8,733 nucleotides of DNA from Pseudomonadota bacterium (GCA_023431245.1 JAEYXO010000029.1:1-8733), one strand, 5' to 3'. Counted from the stretch's first letter, positions 1 to 6,309 are shown. Numbers and translations are program-made. Notes: generated by a model not told the origin, from the letters alone.

Positions 1-1429
1 GCAGCGTCCGCGTGCGGTCCTCCAGGTTGGCCGTGTTGTTGCCGCCCATCGCGTAGCGCGTGATGTGGGCGCCGATTTTCGGCGTCACGAAGGCAAACGC
101 GTTCTGCAGCGGCAGCGACAGGCTGGGATTGAGCACCATCCGCTGGCCGTTGACCAGCGACGGATGGTCAAACGCCGTGTAGCTGCCGAGGAGATCGAAA
201 TCCCCGATGCGGGTGCCCAGGCGCTGCGCCGACAGCGTCAGCTGGGGCTGGCGGTTGTAGGGCGCCACCAGCGGTGCCAGCGGGTCGGACTGCAGCGTCT
301 GCCAGCGCTGTGCGAATGCCGAGAAGCTGTAGGTGCCGTCGCCGCCCCAGGTGCCGCCGCGCGCGAGGGTCAGGTCATTGGTCAGGAATACCTGGGAGGT
401 CACGGCAACCTGGGTCGACAGGTCGGTGAAATAGTTGCCGTCGGACACGCGGTTGACGTTGAAGGTGCCGCTCCAGCCGCGGCCCAGGGTCTGCTGGTGT
501 TTGGCGAACAGCCCCCAGCGGTCACGGCTGACCTGCTGGTCGCTGGTGAGGATCTCGGTGCGCGCCTCGCCCTGCCAGTTCGGATTCAGATAACGGAACT
601 CGCCGCCGAGCTGCAGGCCGCGCTTGGTCATGTAGCGCGGGTACAGCGTGGCGTCCATTTCCGGCGCGATGTTCCAGTAGTAGGGAACCGTGAATTCGAA
701 GCCGGTGGTGTTGGAGGTCCGGTAACTTGGCGTCAGGAATCCGGACTTTCGTTCCTGGTGCAGCGAGAACGACAGGTAGGGCGAATAAAAGATGGTCTTG
801 TCGAAGAACACGATGCTGGCATCACGGGCGACGCCGACGTCGCGGCTGCGGTCGATGTCCAGCTGGCGGGCGCGGATGAACCAGGCATCGTTGCCGGGCT
901 CGCAGGTCGTGTAGCTCGCGGTCTGCACGCGGTACTGCCCCGGGCCCTCGAACAGCAGCCGCTCCGCGGTGCCGCGGCCGTCGGTGTCGCCGAAACGCGC
1001 GGCAGCACCGCCGGTGCCGCCGCCGGGCGGCGTGCTGACCAGCATGTAGCGGGGCTGTTCCATGAAACCGCGGTCGGTGCCGATTTCGTAGCGCAGCGAA
1101 TCGCCTTCGATGATTTCGCGGCCCTGTTCGATGCGCACATTGCCCTTGGCCGTCAGCACGTCGGTCGGCGTGTCGTGGCGCATCCAGTCCGCAAAAAAAG
1201 CCTGGCCGCGCTTGCGCAGCCGCGCGCTGCCATGGGCTTCGATTTCCCGGTCCTGTATGCCCTGCAGGCGGTCGGCTTCGATGAACAGCGGCGCCTCGTC
1301 GGTGTTGTCCGCCGGGATCAGCAGCAGGCTGGGCTGCGATTTGAGTTTCAGCCCCTGTTCCGCCCCGGCCGCCAGCGGCAGTGCGCACAGCACGGCAAGC
1401 GCAATCCGGGTTTTTCTGGAGGAGGGCAT
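1..1429 (-). CDS. lptD: LPS-assembly protein LptD, outer membrane (3' end outside window)
   Basis: LptD is the outer-membrane barrel that, plugged by LptE, inserts lipopolysaccharide into the outer leaflet. No stop-bounded plus-strand ORF explains this stretch; the reverse strand read from the ATG at 1429-1427 gives about 476 codons with no stop. Residues 1-23 are a signal peptide (basic SSRKTR, then IALAVLCALPLAAGA, likely cut after A23). Residues of about 45-185 form the OstA/LptA-like periplasmic part, with typical phrases such as LTAKGNVRIEQGREIIEGDS and YTTCEPGNDAWFIRA. The rest is alternating beta-barrel sequence (for example SPYLSFSLHQERKSGFLTPS and LYPRYMTKRGLQLGGEFRYL). C176 sits where E. 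coli has C173. An in-frame stop lies about 35 nt upstream of the ATG, which limits alternative starts. No clear Shine-Dalgarno is visible. The barrel's C-terminal part, with its expected cysteine pair, lies off the edge. Identification rests on recognised family phrases and the divergent amgK-murU neighbour. Confidence 0.93.
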   Translation of the reverse strand, partial: MPSSRKTRIALAVLCALPLAAGAEQGLKLKSQPSLLLIPADNTDEAPLFIEADRLQGIQDREIEAHGSARLRKRGQAFFADWMRHDTPTDVLTAKGNVRIEQGREIIEGDSLRYEIGTDRGFMEQPRYMLVSTPPGGGTGGAAARFGDTDGRGTAERLLFEGPGQYRVQTASYTTCEPGNDAWFIRARQLDIDRSRDVGVARDASIVFFDKTIFYSPYLSFSLHQERKSGFLTPSYRTSNTTGFEFTVPYYWNIAPEMDATLYPRYMTKRGLQLGGEFRYLNPNWQGEARTEILTSDQQVSRDRWGLFAKHQQTLGRGWSGTFNVNRVSDGNYFTDLSTQVAVTSQVFLTNDLTLARGGTWGGDGTYSFSAFAQRWQTLQSDPLAPLVAPYNRQPQLTLSAQRLGTRIGDFDLLGSYTAFDHPSLVNGQRMVLNPSLSLPLQNAFAFVTPKIGAHITRYAMGGNNTANLEDRTRTL

Positions 1430-1476
1430 CGGAGGGGGTGTCAGGCGAGGTGGGGTAAAATCTCACAATTCATTGA
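1430..1476. promoter_or_regulatory. 47-bp divergent lptD/amgK intergenic region
   Basis: Only 47 bp lies between the two divergent start codons, so regulatory signals for both genes must overlap each other or reach into coding sequence. On the plus strand TAAAAT at 1456-1461 is a plausible -10 for amgK, with transcription starting near 1468 and a leader of only about 9 nt. I see no acceptable -35 at the usual distance. On the minus strand no TANNNT hexamer is visible in the spacer, so the lptD promoter is not located. This stretch is noticeably richer in A and T than the genes around it. The promoter reading is inference. Confidence 0.35.
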
Positions 1477-1481
1477 ATGAA
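1469..1481. repeat. 13-bp perfect palindrome over the amgK start codon
   Basis: TTCATT at 1469-1474 and AATGAA at 1476-1481 are perfect reverse complements around a single G, and the amgK ATG (1477-1479) lies inside the right arm. The arms do not extend further (A1468 against G1482). It could be an operator half-site pair acting on one or both divergent genes, or chance in a short AT-rich spacer. With a one-base loop it would not fold fully as RNA. Confidence 0.4.
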
Positions 1482-2469
1482 GCAACGCTTGAACCCCTCT
1501 CCAGTGGCCGGGCGCGACGAGCGCCTCGAATCGCTCAGCGCATGGCTCTCCGGCCCCCTCGCCGGCGCCGCATTCTCGCTGGCGCCGGCATCCGCCGACG
1601 CCAGCTTCCGCCGCTATTTTCGCGTCACATTCTCGGGGGAGACGCGCATCGCGATGGATGCGCCGCCCGGACACGAGGACTGCCGTCCATTCGTCAAGGT
1701 CGCGCGGCTGATGGCGGAGGCGGGGCTCCATGTGCCGCAGGTGCTGGCCGCTGACATCGACCGCGGATTCCTGCTGCTGTCCGACCTCGGCGACACCACA
1801 TACCTGAAGGCGCTGGATGACGCCAATGCCGATGCGCTGTTCGGCGATGCGATCGGCGCACTGGTCGACTGGCAGCGGGCGAGCCGCCCGGGCGTGCTGC
1901 CGCCCTATGATCGCGCGCTGCTGCAAAGGGAGATGGACCTTTTCCCGGAGTGGTATGTCGGCCGCCATCTCGGCGCCACGCTGTCGGCCGCACAGCACGA
2001 AACCCTGGCCCGCATCACCGGCTTGCTGGCCGACAGCGCGCTGGCGCAGCCGTCCGTTTACGTGCATCGCGATTACATGCCGCGCAACCTGATGCTGTCT
2101 TCGCCGAACCCCGGCGTGCTTGATTTCCAGGACGCGGTGTACGGCCCCCTGACCTACGATGTCGCTTCGCTGTTCCGCGACGCGTTCATCAGCTGGCCGG
2201 AAGAGCGCGCGCTGGACTGGGTGGTCCGCTACTGGGAGCAGGCGAAACGCGCGGGATTGCCGGTCGACCGGGATTTCGGCGCGTTTTACCGCGCCTTTGA
2301 GTGGATGGGACTGCAGCGGCATCTCAAGGTGCTCGGCATCTTCGCGCGCATCCGTTACCGCGACGGCAAGCCCGCCTATCTTGAAGACGCGCCGCGTTTT
2401 GTCGGATATGTCCGGGCCGTGTGCGCGCGTTATGCCGTCCTGGCCCCGCTGGCGCAGCTGCTCGACTAA
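1477..2469 (+). CDS. amgK: N-acetylmuramate/N-acetylglucosamine 1-kinase AmgK
   Basis: A cytoplasmic anomeric sugar kinase of the aminoglycoside-phosphotransferase fold. It phosphorylates MurNAc (and GlcNAc) at C1 with ATP, the step before MurU in peptidoglycan recycling. The 330-aa product has the usual family length. Early residues DASFRRYFRV and IAMDAPPGHEDCRPFVKV are typical of this family and form the nucleotide lobe. The catalytic loop is H197-R-D199-YMPR-N204, matching HxDxxxxN, and the metal-binding DFQDA follows at D216-D219. The ATG at 1477 is favoured because family proteins begin with a similar short stretch before ERLESLSAWL; no Shine-Dalgarno precedes it. murU follows after 53 nt, and amgK-murU beside lptD is the same arrangement as in Pseudomonas. 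Function is inferred from family and context. The annotation 'phosphotransferase' alone would be too vague here, and an antibiotic kinase role is unlikely. Confidence 0.92.
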   Translation: MKQRLNPSPVAGRDERLESLSAWLSGPLAGAAFSLAPASADASFRRYFRVTFSGETRIAMDAPPGHEDCRPFVKVARLMAEAGLHVPQVLAADIDRGFLLLSDLGDTTYLKALDDANADALFGDAIGALVDWQRASRPGVLPPYDRALLQREMDLFPEWYVGRHLGATLSAAQHETLARITGLLADSALAQPSVYVHRDYMPRNLMLSSPNPGVLDFQDAVYGPLTYDVASLFRDAFISWPEERALDWVVRYWEQAKRAGLPVDRDFGAFYRAFEWMGLQRHLKVLGIFARIRYRDGKPAYLEDAPRFVGYVRAVCARYAVLAPLAQLLD

Positions 2470-2522
2470 CTCGTGCTGCGTCCGCCGCAGGTCGGTTACA
2501 CCTTCTGAGCCGGGTGGCCGCG

Positions 2523-3203
2523 GTGAAGGCGATGATCCTGGCGGCGGGGCGCGGCGAGCGGATGCGGCCATTGACCGACCGTGTGCCCAAGGCGTTGCTC
2601 CCCGTGGGCGGCCGGCCGCTGATCCTGCGTCTGGTGCAGGCGCTGGCCGATGCCGGCATCCGTGAGCTGGTCATCAATCTGGCCCATCTCGGCGGGCAGA
2701 TCGCGGACAGGCTCGGTGATGGCGGCCGTTTCGGCGTGCGCATTGCCTATTCGCGCGAAGCGGAGGCCCTGGAGACCGCCGGGGGCATTGCGAATGCCCT
2801 GCCCCTGCTCGGAACCGCGCCCTTCATCGCCGTCAATGCCGATGTCTGCACCGACTATGATTTTTCCGGGCTGGTGACCACGGCCCGCCAGTTGCCGCAG
2901 CAGGGCGCGCTGGCGCATTTGGTGCTGGTGCCCAACCCGCCGCACCATGCGGCCGGCGATTTTGGATTGTCCGGCGACAGGGTCACGGCGGATGGCGCGC
3001 TGCGCCACACCTTCAGCGGCATCGGGGCCTATCAGCCTGCCCTGTTCGCCGGCGTCGCGCCCGGCGCCAGGGCGCGGCTCGCCGATCTGCTGTACGCGGG
3101 GATTGCGCAGCGGCAGGTGACCGGGGAGCTTTATCCAGGCTACTGGCAGGATGTCGGCACGCCGGAACGCCTCGCGGAAGCGGATCGCCGGGCGACCGGA
3201 TGA
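2523..3203 (+). CDS. murU: N-acetylmuramate alpha-1-phosphate uridylyltransferase MurU
   Basis: A cytoplasmic nucleotidyltransferase that joins UTP and MurNAc-1-phosphate to make UDP-MurNAc, so recycled MurNAc re-enters wall synthesis past the fosfomycin target MurA. The product is 226 aa. The N-terminal nucleotide-binding signature runs from residue 4 (MILAAGRGERMRPLT) with K23 in the PKALLP segment. D107 in AVNADVCTDYDF is the expected metal-binding aspartate, and D210 lies in YWQDVGTPERLAEAD near the C-terminus. The open frame extends upstream into amgK, but the GTG at 2523 gives the usual beginning (M)KAMILAAG, whereas the upstream ATG at 2421 would add 34 unrelated residues and overlap amgK. 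The ATG at 2532 is a less likely alternative. The Shine-Dalgarno is poor, so coupling to amgK translation is possible. The last 4 nt overlap the next gene. General sugar-nucleotide transferases look similar, but the amgK neighbour settles the choice. Confidence 0.93.
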   Translation: MKAMILAAGRGERMRPLTDRVPKALLPVGGRPLILRLVQALADAGIRELVINLAHLGGQIADRLGDGGRFGVRIAYSREAEALETAGGIANALPLLGTAPFIAVNADVCTDYDFSGLVTTARQLPQQGALAHLVLVPNPPHHAAGDFGLSGDRVTADGALRHTFSGIGAYQPALFAGVAPGARARLADLLYAGIAQRQVTGELYPGYWQDVGTPERLAEADRRATG

Positions 3204-3634
3204 TTTCCCGTCCGGATGCCGCCGGGATCGATGCCGCGCTGGTCCTTGACCCGGCGTGGATCGCGGACCTGCGATCAAACTGGCTGCAGCTGATGGATGC
3301 CGCGGTGTGGGACGATCCGGCCATGCAGCGGCTGGGTGATGCGCCGCGGCTGCGCAAGCGGCTGCTCGAACTGGGCGAGCGGCTGAAAAGCCTGGCTGCG
3401 GACCGGCACTGGATTCCGCATCCGCGAGAGCGCCTGAAAAGCGCGCTGGCCGCGGCGGCCGGTGTGCGCGAAACGCTGGCTGCCGTGGAAAGTCTGCTGA
3501 CGGGACTGGCTCCCGGGCCCGACGCAGAACGTTTCCGGGCAGGATTGCAGGGGCTGCGGCAGGCCATTGACGGACTGCTGCCGGCCCGCGAGAACGCCTG
3601 GGCGCAGCTTCTGGACGCACAGCTCGGCGACTGA
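3200..3634 (+). CDS. Hypothetical 144-aa helical protein coupled to murU
   Basis: I do not recognise this family. Start and murU stop overlap as ATGA (3200-3203), which is strong evidence for a real, translationally coupled gene, and third codon positions are GC-rich as in the neighbours. The product is soluble-looking: no signal peptide, no membrane segment, no cysteine. It appears almost wholly alpha-helical, with likely helices around residues 18-36, 48-67, 75-103 and 108-142, rich in Leu, Ala and Arg. A conspicuous central segment is DRHWIPHPRERLK (about residues 69-81). The C-terminal half has heptad-like hydrophobic spacing that could pack as a helical bundle. In E. coli the gene before pepP is ygfB, but this sequence is shorter and shows no resemblance I can see. 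Context suggests a link to MurNAc salvage or simple operon membership; no function is claimed. Confidence 0.78.
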   Translation: MISRPDAAGIDAALVLDPAWIADLRSNWLQLMDAAVWDDPAMQRLGDAPRLRKRLLELGERLKSLAADRHWIPHPRERLKSALAAAAGVRETLAAVESLLTGLAPGPDAERFRAGLQGLRQAIDGLLPARENAWAQLLDAQLGD

Positions 3635-3644
3635 GTCGCGCGGC

Positions 3645-3650
3645 TATAAT
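3645..3650 (+). promoter_or_regulatory. TATAAT box before pepP, leaderless-type spacing
   Basis: A perfect TATAAT lies 6 nt before the pepP ATG (3657). With the usual 7-nt step from the -10 to the start site, transcription would begin at the A of the ATG itself, giving a leaderless mRNA. No Shine-Dalgarno is visible between the preceding stop (3634) and the ATG, which fits. The -35 window (about 3621-3628) holds no TTGACA-like hexamer and there is no TG extension, so promoter strength is doubtful. pepP may also be read from the upstream operon. Confidence 0.5.
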
Positions 3651-3656
3651 CGATCC

Positions 3657-4979
3657 ATGCAGACACTCACTCCACCGGCTGCGGTGTACGCCGCGCGGCG
3701 GGCACGGCTGGCGGCACTGCTCGGCGACGGCATCGCGATTGTGCCCACGGCGCCGGAGCGCATCCGCAACCGCGATGCCCACTATCCCTATCGCTACGAC
3801 AGCTATTTCTATTACCTGACGGGATTCCGCGAGCCGGAAGCCGTGCTGGTGCTGGCCGGTGGCGCGGCCCCGCAGAGCATCCTGTTCTGCCGCGAAAAAA
3901 ATGCGGAACGCGAGATCTGGGACGGCCATCGCCACGGGCCGGCGGCGGCGCGCGAAATTTTCGCCTTCGACGCGGCTCATCCCGTCGGCGAGCTTGATGC
4001 GCGCATGCCCGATCTGCTGGCGGACCGTCCGGCAGTCCATGTCCATCTCGGCGCCGACGCCGCCTGGGATGCGCGGGTGCTGGGCTGGATCAACGCGGTG
4101 CGCGGCCGCGCGCGCAGCGGGGTTGCCGCGCCGCAGGACATTCGCGATGTGCGCGTGCTGCTCGACGACATGCGCCTGTTCAAGGACGAACATGAGCTGG
4201 GACTGATGCGCCGCGCGGGCGACATCTCGGGCGCCGCCCACCGCCTCGCCATGCAGGCTGCGCGACCGGGCGCCACCGAATACGAAATCGAGGCCGTGCT
4301 CCAGCACGAGTTCCGGCGCCGCGGCGCGCAGGCGCCCGCGTACACGCCGATCGTTGCCGGCGGTGCCAACGCCTGCGTGCTGCATTACGTCGAGAACAGC
4401 GCGACACTGGCCGACGGCGACCTGCTGCTGATTGACGCCGGCTGCGAGCTTGACGGATATGCATCCGACATCACACGCACCTTCCCGGTCAGCGGCCGCT
4501 TCAGCGGCCCGCAGCGCGCGGTCTACGAACTGGTGCTGGCGGCGCAGGCTGCGGCGATTGCCGCCGTGAAGCCGGGCGCGCGCTGGAATGATCCGCATGA
4601 TGCCGCGGTGCGGGTGCTGGCGCAGGGTTTCATCGATCTCGGACTGCTGCAGGGCGCGCTGGATGGTGTGCTGGAGCAGGAGAGTTACCGCCAGTTCTAC
4701 ATGCACCGCACCGGACACTGGCTGGGACTCGACGTGCATGATGCCGGCGAGTACAAGGTCGGCGGCGCCTGGCGCGAACTGCAGCCGGGAATGGTGCTGA
4801 CCGTGGAACCCGGCTGTTATATCCGACCGGGACCCGGCGTGCCGGAAACGTTTGCCCATATCGGCGTGCGCATCGAGGATGATGCGCTGGTGACGGCCGG
4901 AGGCTGCGAAATCCTCAGCAGCAGCGCGCCGAAAAGCGTTGCCGACATCGAGGCGCTGATGCGCGCCGGCCATGCCTGA
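3657..4979 (+). CDS. pepP: Xaa-Pro aminopeptidase (aminopeptidase P)
   Basis: A cytoplasmic dinuclear-metal (usually Mn) peptidase that removes an N-terminal residue when proline is second. The 440-aa product matches the E. coli enzyme's length. The N-terminal AMP_N domain spans about residues 1-135 (DSYFYYLTGFREPEAVLVLA), followed by the pita-bread creatinase domain from about 175. All five metal ligands are visible: D260 (LIDAGCEL), D271 (YASDITRTF), H354 (HRTGHWLGLDVHD), E384 (LTVEPGCYI) and E407 (RIEDD); the first three carry the same numbers as in E. coli PepP. H361 in the same loop is the likely substrate-site histidine. The ATG at 3657 is chosen because upstream in-frame codons run through the preceding gene in another frame and the family starts here; a TATAAT box sits just before it. 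The stop overlaps the ubiH start by 8 nt, and pepP-ubiH are also neighbours in E. coli. Confidence 0.96.
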   Translation: MQTLTPPAAVYAARRARLAALLGDGIAIVPTAPERIRNRDAHYPYRYDSYFYYLTGFREPEAVLVLAGGAAPQSILFCREKNAEREIWDGHRHGPAAAREIFAFDAAHPVGELDARMPDLLADRPAVHVHLGADAAWDARVLGWINAVRGRARSGVAAPQDIRDVRVLLDDMRLFKDEHELGLMRRAGDISGAAHRLAMQAARPGATEYEIEAVLQHEFRRRGAQAPAYTPIVAGGANACVLHYVENSATLADGDLLLIDAGCELDGYASDITRTFPVSGRFSGPQRAVYELVLAAQAAAIAAVKPGARWNDPHDAAVRVLAQGFIDLGLLQGALDGVLEQESYRQFYMHRTGHWLGLDVHDAGEYKVGGAWRELQPGMVLTVEPGCYIRPGPGVPETFAHIGVRIEDDALVTAGGCEILSSSAPKSVADIEALMRAGHA

Positions 4980-6108
4980 ATCCGCCGATGTCGTGATTGC
5001 CGGCGGCGGGCCGGTGGGCAGCGCACTGGCGCTGGCCCTGCGTGATGGCGGGCGGCGGGTGGTCCTGCTGGAAGCGCGCAGCGGATCCGGCGGCGATGCG
5101 CGACCCCTGGCCCTGTCCTACGGCAGCCGCCTGATCCTCGAGCGTCTCGGCGTCTGGGAAGCCCTTGCGGCGACCGCAACCCCGATCCGCAACATCCACG
5201 TTTCGCAGCGCGGCGGCTTCGGCCGCGTCGGACTGGATGCCGCCGAAACCGGCGTGCCCGAACTCGGTTATGTCGTCGATTACACGCGCCTGTCGCAGGC
5301 GCTGGAACAGGCGGTCATGGAATCCGGAACGGTCTGCCGCCAAGGCGCCCGCGTCCACGCCTGGCAGGGCGGTAATCCGGCCCGGGTCAGTTACGAACTG
5401 GGCGGCGTGATGCAGGAGCTTGAGGCCGCGGTGCTGGTGATAGCCGATGGCGGCGCGGTGTCTGACGCGGCGTCGACGGATTACCTGCAATCGGCAGTGA
5501 CGGCACGCTTGGTGAGTGAGCGCCCGCACAACAACACGGCCTATGAACGGTTCACCCGCGACGGCCCGCTGGCGCTGCTGCCCGACGGCGATGCCTGGGC
5601 ACTGGTATGGACCACGACACCCGCGTGCGCGCATGAACTGTGTGCGGCGGACGAGTCGGTTTTCCTCGCGGCATTGCAGGAGGCCTTCGGACAGCGTGCC
5701 GGCCGTTTCACCGCCGTCGCCGGCCGTGCGAGCCATGCCCTGTACCGGCGGCGGGCAAACGTCACCGCCGAGCACGTGGTGCTGATCGGCAATGCCGCGC
5801 AAACGCTGCATCCCGTCGCCGGGCAGGGTTTCAATCTCGGACTGCGCGATGCCTGGGAACTGGCCGGACATGTCCTCGATTCCGCATCCGGCACGCCGGG
5901 TTCGGCGGTGTGGCTGCAGGCCTACCGCAACCGCCGTCGCATCGACCGCGGCGGCGGCATCGGATTTACCCACGGCCTGGTCAGCCTGTTTTCCAATGAC
6001 CTGCTGCCGCTCCGCCTGCTGCGCGGCACGGGGCTTGCTTTGCTCGGCTGTGTGCCGCCGCTGAAACATTTCCTGGCGCGGCGCATGACCTTCGGCGCGC
6101 GCGGCTGA
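4972..6108 (+). CDS. ubiH: 2-octaprenyl-6-methoxyphenol hydroxylase UbiH (FAD monooxygenase)
   Basis: A flavoprotein of the UbiH/COQ6 family that hydroxylates the ring of a ubiquinone precursor, in the family's classic assignment at C4, using FAD, NAD(P)H and O2; it works at the inner-membrane face. The product is 378 aa, close to E. coli UbiH. The FAD-binding fold opens with VVIAGGGPVGSALALAL (G11, G13, G16) and E34 ends strand two to hold the ribose. Residues about 70-82 (ATPIRNIHVSQRG) are a UbiH hallmark. The DG motif is IADGG (D159-G160). The second FAD motif is GNAAQTLHPVAGQGFNLG from G273, where the Asn and Gln are UbiH-like rather than the commoner GDAAH. No membrane helix is evident. 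The start ATG lies inside the end of pepP (8-nt overlap), implying coupled translation. Other UbiI/UbiF/UbiM/UbiL-type hydroxylases are related; the hallmark phrases favour UbiH, but regiospecificity cannot be proved from sequence. Confidence 0.92.
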   Translation: MPESADVVIAGGGPVGSALALALRDGGRRVVLLEARSGSGGDARPLALSYGSRLILERLGVWEALAATATPIRNIHVSQRGGFGRVGLDAAETGVPELGYVVDYTRLSQALEQAVMESGTVCRQGARVHAWQGGNPARVSYELGGVMQELEAAVLVIADGGAVSDAASTDYLQSAVTARLVSERPHNNTAYERFTRDGPLALLPDGDAWALVWTTTPACAHELCAADESVFLAALQEAFGQRAGRFTAVAGRASHALYRRRANVTAEHVVLIGNAAQTLHPVAGQGFNLGLRDAWELAGHVLDSASGTPGSAVWLQAYRNRRRIDRGGGIGFTHGLVSLFSNDLLPLRLLRGTGLALLGCVPPLKHFLARRMTFGARG

Positions 6109-6225
6109 GCGGCGACGAATCGTTGTTGCACGGCGGCTTGTCCGCTGATCTGCAGGTGGCTTTCGAGCAATGCGCACTAAAGGTATTCATCGCAAAGCAG
6201 ATTTTCCGCAGTGGCCGGATCCTGC

Positions 6226-6237
6226 CGCGCATGCGCG
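6226..6237. repeat. 12-bp perfect palindrome upstream of dusB
   Basis: CGCGCATGCGCG reads identically on both strands and sits about 45 bp before the promoter -35. Its arms stop at C6225 against T6238. It may be an operator for a dimeric regulator, but alternating GC steps make such palindromes fairly easy to get by chance in this genome. Confidence 0.35.
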
Positions 6238-6256
6238 TGGTGCAAACGACACGGCT

Positions 6257-6271
6257 GCCCAAAAAATAGGC
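6257..6271. promoter_or_regulatory. Candidate Fis binding site (autoregulation of dusB-fis)
   Basis: The 15-mer GCCCAAAAAATAGGC matches every fixed position of the Fis consensus GNNYRNNWNNYRNNC and also the stricter GNNNAWWWWWTNNNC: G1, A5, five A/T bases at 6-10, T11 and C15. It is flanked to make a dyad TGCC-N9-GGCA (6256-6272), as expected for a dimer site. Its centre lies near -52 from the predicted start of the operon that encodes Fis. E. coli Fis is known to repress its own dusB-fis promoter; here the role is inferred. The A-tract could instead, or also, act as an UP element. Confidence 0.5.
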
Positions 6272-6281
6272 ACATTTCCCT

Positions 6282-6309
6282 TTGCATGCCGCGCCAGTGT
6301 GATTACAAT
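6282..6309 (+). promoter_or_regulatory. Promoter of dusB-fis operon
   Basis: TTGCAT (6282-6287) and TACAAT (6304-6309) are separated by 16 bp, the best sigma-70 pair in the window. The predicted start is at about 6316, in the pyrimidine run CCCTTTCTCCC, leaving a leader of about 33 nt before the dusB GTG. The bases between the -10 and the start are GGCGCC, a GC-rich discriminator of the type found at stringently controlled promoters such as those of rRNA operons and fis. Start site and regulation are predictions. Confidence 0.6.

Noticed and set aside
1385..1390. LptD C15 as a lipoprotein cysteine
   Set aside because: The residue before it is Leu, not Gly/Ala/Ser, so there is no lipobox, and a standard signal-peptidase site (AGA) follows.
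65..1480. 471-codon plus-strand frame over lptD
   Set aside because: It is antisense to LptD, whose reverse-strand translation has a signal peptide and recognisable barrel segments; the plus-strand product looks compositional.
2421..2522. Upstream ATG extension of murU by 34 residues
   Set aside because: It would overlap the end of amgK and adds sequence unlike the family, whose proteins begin with (M)KAMILAAG.
2496..4973. 825-codon open frame on the minus strand opposite murU, the 144-aa gene and pepP
   Set aside because: Its product shows no family I recognise and it runs antisense to three well-supported genes. Long stop-free antisense frames are common in GC-rich genomes, where complementary codons rarely form stops.
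6131..6147. Hairpin after ubiH as an intrinsic terminator
   Set aside because: The 6-bp stem includes one G-U pair and a 5-nt loop and no U-tract follows, so it fails the usual criteria for intrinsic termination; Rho-dependent ending cannot be judged.
4915..6177. 420-codon minus-strand frame opposite ubiH
   Set aside because: UbiH on the plus strand carries every expected flavin motif; the antisense product shows none.
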